Source: Agromyces sp. H66 | GTDB lineage: Bacteria; Actinomycetota; Actinomycetes; Actinomycetales; Microbacteriaceae | DNA length: 64,000 nucleotides | Direction of reading: 5' to 3' | NCBI RefSeq assembly: GCF_004959775.1 | Contig: NZ_SJZG01000003.1 | Location: 62,001 to 126,000, forward strand | In this document: in pieces, positions 59,205 to 64,000 of the stretch | Numbering within the stretch: position 1 is the stretch's first letter | How the letters are laid out: every line of letters begins with the position of its first letter | Translations under genes and position numbers: made by a program | The notes under the pieces: generated by a model | The model's database searches: none | Seen by the model: the letters and a program-made list of their open reading frames with translations, nothing else | What the model was told of the DNA's origin: nothing

Positions 59205-59372
59205 TCAGGTGTCGCGCTCGACGGGTGCCTCGTCCTCGCGGTGGTCGTCTTCACCACCGGGCGGCAGGCCGTCGGCGTGCGGGCGCCGACTCAGGAAGAC
59301 GGCGCTCACGACGAGCCCGCCCCACACGAGCAGCATCGCGAGCACGAGGAAGACGACGGCGAGCGGGCTCAT
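59205..59372 (-). CDS. metS: Small membrane subunit of a MetPS-type transporter
   Basis: Short gene for 55 residues, below the size limits of many gene finders. The first ~28 residues form a single membrane helix (MSPLAVVFLVLAMLLVWGGL), and the rest is an acidic tail (GGEDDHREDEAPVERD). Single-helix proteins with a WGG motif are the MetS subunit of the methionine/alanine importer MetPS of Corynebacterium. The ATG at 59372 overlaps the stop of the large symporter subunit upstream (ATGA), the arrangement seen for metPS. Confidence 0.85.
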   Translation of the reverse strand: MSPLAVVFLVLAMLLVWGGLVVSAVFLSRRPHADGLPPGGEDDHREDEAPVERDT

Positions 59373-60985
59373 GACGCACCTCCGTTCGAGGTCGGTCCTT
59401 CAGGCTGCGACCCGGTCGCCGCGGCCATCCCGGCGCGCGGGCCCGGCGGATACGCCGGCCACGCATCGAACCGGTCGGGATCGAACCGCCACCGCATGCC
59501 CGTGAGCAGCAGCGCGCCGACCACGATCACGAGGATCGCGCCCCAGCCGACCGCGAGCAGGTACCAGCCCGGCATGTCCGCGTAGCCCTCGACGGTCAGC
59601 GTCACGATTCGCGAGACGAGCATGTAGCCGAGCACCACGGGCGCAAGCCCGCCGACGAGCACGATCCAGACCCGGCCGACCTTGAACGTGGAGACCGAGT
59701 TGAGGTGGTAGCGCAGCTCCGATCCGCGCCGGAGCACCCACAGCACCACCACGCTCATGAGCACGGCGGATGCCACGATGCCGATGTTGTTGGCCCACTG
59801 GTCGGCGACGTCGAGGGCGAGCAGCCCCGTCGTCGTGGAGAACAGCAGGATCGAGAGGATCGCCGCGACGCCGCCCACCCGCACGGCCGCCTGCCGTGCC
59901 GAGAGGCCGAACTTCTCCTGGAAGCCCGCCGAGACGACCTGCAGCACCGAGAGCAGCGACGTGAATCCGGCCATCGTGAGCGACCCGAAGAAGAGCACGC
60001 CGAAGATCGCCCCGCCTGGCATCTGCGAGACGATCGCGGGGAACGTCACGAACGAGAGCCCGACTCCGGTGAGACCCTCGAGCTCGCCGACGGCGACGCC
60101 CTGCTGGAACGCGAAGAACCCGAGCGTCGCGAACACGCCGATGCCCGCGAGGATCTCGAACGACGAGTTCGCGAAGGCGACCACGAGCCCCGGCGTCGTG
60201 AGGTTCGAGCGGCGCCTGCGGTACGACGCGTACGTGATCATGATGCCGAAGGCGATCGAGAGCGAGAAGAAGATCTGGCTGTAGGCGGCGATCCACACGT
60301 CGGGGTCGGCCAGGGCCGCCCAGTCCGGCGTGAACAGCGCGTTGAGCCCGTCGGCCGCGCCGTCGAGGAAGAGCGCCCGCACGACGAGCACCAGGAACGC
60401 GACGACCAGCAATGGCAGGAAGATCACGTTCGCCCGCTGCACGCCCTTCGCGATGCCGGCGGCGAGCACGAGGATGGTCGCGGCCCACACGAAGACGAGC
60501 GGGATGAGCACGCTCGGCACGAACTCGAAGCTGACGCCCGGATCGCCGACCTGCAGGTAGTCGCCGATGAGGAACCCTCCCGGGTCGTCACCCCAGCGCA
60601 GGTCGAACGAGAACACGAAGTAGCTGAGCGCCCACGCGATCACGACCGTGTAGTAGAGGGCGATGACGAAGCTGATCATCACCTGGAACCAGCCGAGGCT
60701 CTCGACCGCGCGGCCGCCGAGCCGGCGGAACGACGTCGGCGCCGAGCCGCGGAACCGGTGGCCGATCGCGTAGTCGAGGAACAGGATCGGGATGCCGGCG
60801 GTGATGAGGGCGACGAGGTACGGGATGAGGAACGCGCCGCCGCCGTTCTCGTACGCGACGCCGGGGAACCGCCAGATGTTGCCGAGGCCCACGGCCGACC
60901 CGATGGCCGAGAGGATGAATCCGATCTGGCCCGTGAAGAGCTCGCGCGGACGTGCTGCCGACCTGCCGACCTGTGTTTCCGACAC
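59369..60985 (-). CDS. metP: Sodium-dependent amino acid symporter, MetP-like
   Basis: Neurotransmitter:sodium-symporter family transporter of 538 residues and about twelve helices, likely importing methionine and alanine together with Na+. The segment SAIGSAVGLGNIWRFP is the conserved helix 1 with Na+ and substrate ligands, and AIGHRFRG, SQIFFSLSIAFG and FGSLTMAGFTS are further conserved. I chose GTG at 60985, with GAGGGAG upstream, since the sequence before it is not conserved-looking. It forms an operon with the small subunit gene by a four-base overlap. Na+ expelled by the Mrp antiporter at the other end of the window would sustain such symport. Confidence 0.9.
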   Translation of the reverse strand: MSETQVGRSAARPRELFTGQIGFILSAIGSAVGLGNIWRFPGVAYENGGGAFLIPYLVALITAGIPILFLDYAIGHRFRGSAPTSFRRLGGRAVESLGWFQVMISFVIALYYTVVIAWALSYFVFSFDLRWGDDPGGFLIGDYLQVGDPGVSFEFVPSVLIPLVFVWAATILVLAAGIAKGVQRANVIFLPLLVVAFLVLVVRALFLDGAADGLNALFTPDWAALADPDVWIAAYSQIFFSLSIAFGIMITYASYRRRRSNLTTPGLVVAFANSSFEILAGIGVFATLGFFAFQQGVAVGELEGLTGVGLSFVTFPAIVSQMPGGAIFGVLFFGSLTMAGFTSLLSVLQVVSAGFQEKFGLSARQAAVRVGGVAAILSILLFSTTTGLLALDVADQWANNIGIVASAVLMSVVVLWVLRRGSELRYHLNSVSTFKVGRVWIVLVGGLAPVVLGYMLVSRIVTLTVEGYADMPGWYLLAVGWGAILVIVVGALLLTGMRWRFDPDRFDAWPAYPPGPRAGMAAATGSQPEGPTSNGGAS

Positions 60986-61137
60986 GGGACTCCCTCGGAT
61001 CTCCGCCCGTGACTCCACGGGCGCGCCATCGACCGTTACGGGCACGTTAGCAGAGCCGCCCCGTACCGTCGTAGGGATCTCGGATGGCTCCACGGAGGGA
61101 TGCAGCGGCCCGACGTGCGTGACAGGCTGCTGCCACC

Positions 61138-62436
61138 ATGGACGACGACCAGCACCCGATCGTGCCGCCGCCGGTGCCGCCGGCACCCCCGCGGCCCGCA
61201 CAGGTACCCGCACCCGCCGACGCACCCGCCGCAGCACCCGCCGACGCGCCCGCGCCGCCGGCCGAGGCCCCCACCGACGATCGGCTCTTCCGCGCCTGGA
61301 TGTGGGTCGCGACCTCGCTGCTTGCCGTGATGCTCGTGTCGGTCTCGGTCCCGCTCGCGGCGACCGTCTACGGCGTGCACCTGCTCGCCGCGTTCGCCAC
61401 GTGCCTCGCGCTGGCGGGGGCGCTGCCGCTCGCCGTGCGCTGGCCGTGGCCCGCCGCGGTGCTGGCGACCGCGGGCGTGCTCGGCTTCGCCCTGCTCTCG
61501 GTGGACTCCGACGGCGCGCCGTGGCCCTGGCCCGTCACGACGATCGTCTCGCAGGGCGTGCTGCTCATCGTGCTCGGGCTCATGCGCGCGTGGTGGGTGG
61601 GGTTGTCGGCGTGGCTCGCGGGCGTAGTGGTGACCGTGCCGTTCGCCTTCGTCGACCCGGGCGCGGCCGCGAGCGTGGTGACCGCCGCGGCGGTGACCGC
61701 ACTCGCCCTCGCCGTGGCGCTGCTCGTCGCCCAGCGCCGACTCATCGGCGAGGAGTTGTTCCACGCCCGGGCCGACACCGCATCGGAGCAGCAGCGCCGA
61801 GTGCTCGTCGAGGAGCGCAACCGCATCGCGCGCGAGCTCCACGACGTCGTCGCGCACGGGCTGTCGATCATCCACGTGCAGGCGACGAGCGCTCCCTACC
61901 GCGTCACGGGGCTGGACGACGCGGCGAAGGCGGAGTTCGCCGAGATCGCGGCATCCGCTCGCACCGCCATGGCCGAGATGCGGCAACTGCTCGGGGTGCT
62001 CCGCAGCGACGAGACGGCCGCCGACACCGCGCCGCAGCCCGGGGTCCGCGAACTGCCCGCGCTCGCGGCATCCGTCGAACGCGCGGGCGTGCCCGTGACG
62101 CTCGTGCTCGGCGACGGGCTCCCCGAGGCCGGCCTCGCCGCGACGTCCGCCTACCGCATCGTGCAGGAGGCCTTGTCGAACGTGGTGCGGCACGCACCGG
62201 GCGCGGCGACCCGAGTCTCCGTCGAGGCCCGAGGGGGCGATCTCATCGTCTCGGTCGAGAACGCGCCGGCGACGGATGCACCGGCGACCGACGCGAATGG
62301 CGGCGGCCACGGCCTCATCGGCATCGGCGAGCGCGCGGCACTGCTCGGCGGGCATGCCGAGTACGGGCAGCGGCCCGGCGGGGGCTACCGTGTTCTCGCG
62401 ACCCTGCCGCTCGGGCCGGAGGGAGGAACGACGTGA
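61138..62436 (+). CDS. Two-component sensor histidine kinase (NarL-type partner)
   Basis: Membrane sensor kinase of 432 residues. A Pro/Ala-rich cytoplasmic N-terminus of ~45 residues is followed by about five or six helices, then the HisKA_3 domain with phosphorylatable H235 in ERNRIARELHDVVAHG. The ATPase domain has YRIVQEALSNVVRHAPG (N-box) and GHGLIGIGERAALLGG (G-box). It overlaps the response regulator by four bases (GTGA). The signal is unknown. Confidence 0.92.
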   Translation: MDDDQHPIVPPPVPPAPPRPAQVPAPADAPAAAPADAPAPPAEAPTDDRLFRAWMWVATSLLAVMLVSVSVPLAATVYGVHLLAAFATCLALAGALPLAVRWPWPAAVLATAGVLGFALLSVDSDGAPWPWPVTTIVSQGVLLIVLGLMRAWWVGLSAWLAGVVVTVPFAFVDPGAAASVVTAAAVTALALAVALLVAQRRLIGEELFHARADTASEQQRRVLVEERNRIARELHDVVAHGLSIIHVQATSAPYRVTGLDDAAKAEFAEIAASARTAMAEMRQLLGVLRSDETAADTAPQPGVRELPALAASVERAGVPVTLVLGDGLPEAGLAATSAYRIVQEALSNVVRHAPGAATRVSVEARGGDLIVSVENAPATDAPATDANGGGHGLIGIGERAALLGGHAEYGQRPGGGYRVLATLPLGPEGGTT

Positions 62437-63104
62437 CGATCTCGGTGCTCGTCGCCGACGACCAGGCGATGGTGCGTGCCGGGTTCGCGGCCGTGCTGGC
62501 CGCACAGCCCGGCATCGACGTCGTGGGGCAGGCCGCCGACGGCGCCGAGGCGGTCGAGCTCGCCCGAGAGTTGCGTCCCGACGTCGTCGTCATGGACGTG
62601 CGGATGCCGCAGCTGAACGGCATCGAGGCGACTCGCGCCCTGCAGACGCCGCCGCGGAGCTCCGACTACGTGCCGCGCGTGCTCATGCTGACCACCTTCG
62701 ACATCGACGAGTACGTGTACGAGGCGCTCCGCGCGGGCGCGAGCGGATTCCTGCTGAAGGATGCGACACCCGACGAGCTCACGGCGGCGGTGCGCATCGT
62801 CGCGGCCGGCGACGCCCTGCTCGCGCCGAGCGTCACCCGACGGCTCATCGAGGACTTCACCCGTTCGGCACCGCCGGCCCGCCCGTCGGCGACGCGGCTC
62901 AACGACCTGACCGAGCGGGAGCGCGAAGTGCTCACGCTCGTCGGCCGTGGCATGTCGAACAGCGAGATCGCCGCGGCGCTCTTCATCGCCGAGCAGACCG
63001 TGAAGACGCACGTCTCGAAGATCCTGCAGAAGCTGGGGCTGCGCGACCGCGTGCACGCCGTCGTGCTCGCGTACGATACCGGGCTCGTGCACCCCGGCGG
63101 CTGA
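62433..63104 (+). CDS. LuxR/NarL-family response regulator
   Basis: Response regulator of 223 residues. Receiver domain with phosphoacceptor D55 (VVVMDVRMPQLNG), Thr in MLTTFD and Lys in FLLKDATP. The C-terminal LuxR helix-turn-helix has LTEREREVLTLVGRGMSNSE and TVKTHVSKILQKLG. It starts with GTG at 62433 in the overlap with the kinase gene. Targets are unknown. The membrane acyltransferase downstream is a candidate. Confidence 0.93.
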   Translation: MTISVLVADDQAMVRAGFAAVLAAQPGIDVVGQAADGAEAVELARELRPDVVVMDVRMPQLNGIEATRALQTPPRSSDYVPRVLMLTTFDIDEYVYEALRAGASGFLLKDATPDELTAAVRIVAAGDALLAPSVTRRLIEDFTRSAPPARPSATRLNDLTEREREVLTLVGRGMSNSEIAAALFIAEQTVKTHVSKILQKLGLRDRVHAVVLAYDTGLVHPGG

Positions 63105-63222
63105 CCAGGCACCCCTACCCCGGTACGGGGGCGGAACGGCCCCGCCGGGTGATGTGCCCGACGGAACCGCGTCCGTAACCTGCCCACGCAGGGCGGAGGG
63201 ACCGCCCGGATGGGGCACGATC

Positions 63223-64000
63223 ATGACCGACACCCTGGCACGTCCGGTGGGGGCATCCGTTCGCGGCGAGGCATCCGCTCGGCAGCGCTCGGGAGTCGCG
63301 CGCGACACCAGCGTCGACGCGATCCGCATCGCGCTGCTCGTCGTCGTCTTCGCGCTGCACGCCATGATGTTCGGCGTCACCATGGGCCCCGACGGCCCGG
63401 TGCTCGAGAACGCCCTCGAGAACCAGGCCTGGTTCGCCCCCGTCAGCTGGGTCGTGCAGGTCATGCCGCTGTTCTTCATCGCGGGCGGCTTCTCGAGCCT
63501 CCACCACTGGCGTTCGATGCGTTCGCGGGGTGCGACGCCCGCCGACTACGTGCGGGGGCGGCTGGGCCGCCTGGTGCGGCCGGTCATCGCCGTCGTGGTC
63601 GTCGTGGCCGCCGGGCTCGTCGCCCTCTCGATCGCGGGGGTTCCGGCGGACGTCGTGGCGACGGCGGGGTTCCGCATCGGCCAGCCGCTGTGGTTCCTGG
63701 CCGTGTACGTCGGCCTCTCGGCGCTGGTGCCGCTCACGGTCCGCGCGCACGAGCGAGCCCGCGTGCTCACCCCGCTCGCGCTCCTCGGTGCCGTCGTCGC
63801 CGTGGACGTCACGCGCCTCTCGACGGGCATCGAGGCGATCGGGCTGGCGAACCTCCTGCTCGTGTGGCTGCTCGTGCAGCAGCTCGGCTTCCACCTCGCC
63901 GACGGCGGCCTCGACCGGCTCTCGCGCCGCACCCTGTGGGGCATCGCCGGCGGCGCGCTCTCGCTCCTCGCGGTGCTCACGGTGATCGGCCCGTACCCCG
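63223..64000 (+). CDS. Membrane acyltransferase (acyltransferase 3 family), 3' end outside window
   Basis: The window ends within this gene; 259 residues are visible. After a ~35-residue cytoplasmic start (MTDTLARPVGASVRGE) there are several membrane helices (LLVVVFALHAMMFG and more), a conserved MPLFFIAGGFSSLHHWRS segment, and RLGRLVRPVIAVVVVV, typical of the acyltransferase 3 family that acylates sugars or peptidoglycan. It is 118 bases downstream of the response regulator. That gap has a small CCCCG-GTA-CGGGG hairpin near 63117-63130 and no gene. Confidence 0.82.
   Translation, partial: MTDTLARPVGASVRGEASARQRSGVARDTSVDAIRIALLVVVFALHAMMFGVTMGPDGPVLENALENQAWFAPVSWVVQVMPLFFIAGGFSSLHHWRSMRSRGATPADYVRGRLGRLVRPVIAVVVVVAAGLVALSIAGVPADVVATAGFRIGQPLWFLAVYVGLSALVPLTVRAHERARVLTPLALLGAVVAVDVTRLSTGIEAIGLANLLLVWLLVQQLGFHLADGGLDRLSRRTLWGIAGGALSLLAVLTVIGPYP

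Overview
The window is one contiguous stretch of a very G+C-rich chromosome. Genes are tightly packed, many with ATGA or GTGA stop/start overlaps, GTG starts are common, and the gene content (a mycofactocin cluster, an actinobacterial-type fused MrpAB antiporter subunit, PaaR-like TetR regulators, a CGNR zinc-finger regulator) points to Actinomycetota. The strong bias for the heptamer GGATGCC/GGCATCC fits what I associate with Microbacteriaceae (Agromyces or Microbacterium-like), but that placement is an inference. I see no rRNA or tRNA genes, no CRISPR array and no insertion sequence.

Layout. 1-5299: the end of mrpA(B) followed by mrpC-G, a multisubunit Na+/H+ antiporter operon. 5309-8032: a relic of an enoyl-CoA hydratase gene and a secreted protein with three cell-wall-binding repeats. 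8149-14935: phenylacetate genes paaG, paaEDCBA (minus strand) and paaI, paaK (plus strand) around a TetR-type operator. 15141-23823 (minus strand) and 24054-28422 (plus strand): a divergent pair of operons that I read as a ketone-carboxylation pathway. It holds a zinc alcohol dehydrogenase, a five-gene acetophenone/acetone-carboxylase-like complex, a CoA ligase, a thiolase with an OB-fold partner, a thioesterase and two TetR regulators. 28480-33075: an AhpD-like protein, a CGNR regulator, a TetR/ABC exporter operon and a luciferase-like monooxygenase. 33187-46403: a full mycofactocin cluster (mftF, E, D, C, B, A, R, G) that also carries four tandem mycofactocin-type SDR dehydrogenases and a MoxR/VWA pair. 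46433-49271: a VapBC-type toxin-antitoxin pair and a RecQ-like helicase with a phosphoribosyltransferase-like tail. 49471-54503: the rest of the phenylacetate pathway (paaZ, H, F, J). 54776-64000: a RhuM-Fic fusion, a DEAD-box RNA helicase with a long charged repeat tail, an esterase, a MetPS-type sodium symporter with its small subunit, a two-component system, and the start of an acyltransferase.

How it fits together. All enzymes of the aerobic phenylacetyl-CoA epoxidation pathway are present but lie in two blocks about 34 kb apart. Between them sit a predicted secondary-alcohol dehydrogenase, a ketone carboxylase, a CoA ligase and a beta-ketothiolase. This set would turn a secondary alcohol into a ketone, then a beta-keto acid, then its CoA ester, then an acyl-CoA plus acetyl-CoA. 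If the ketone is benzylic (for example a 1-aryl-2-propanone), the acyl-CoA product is phenylacetyl-CoA, the entry point of the flanking paa genes. Near-identical candidate TetR operators before paaA/paaI, the ketone operons and paaJ suggest joint control. The mycofactocin cluster and its SDRs could add further alcohol oxidation. This linked pathway is the main hypothesis from the window.
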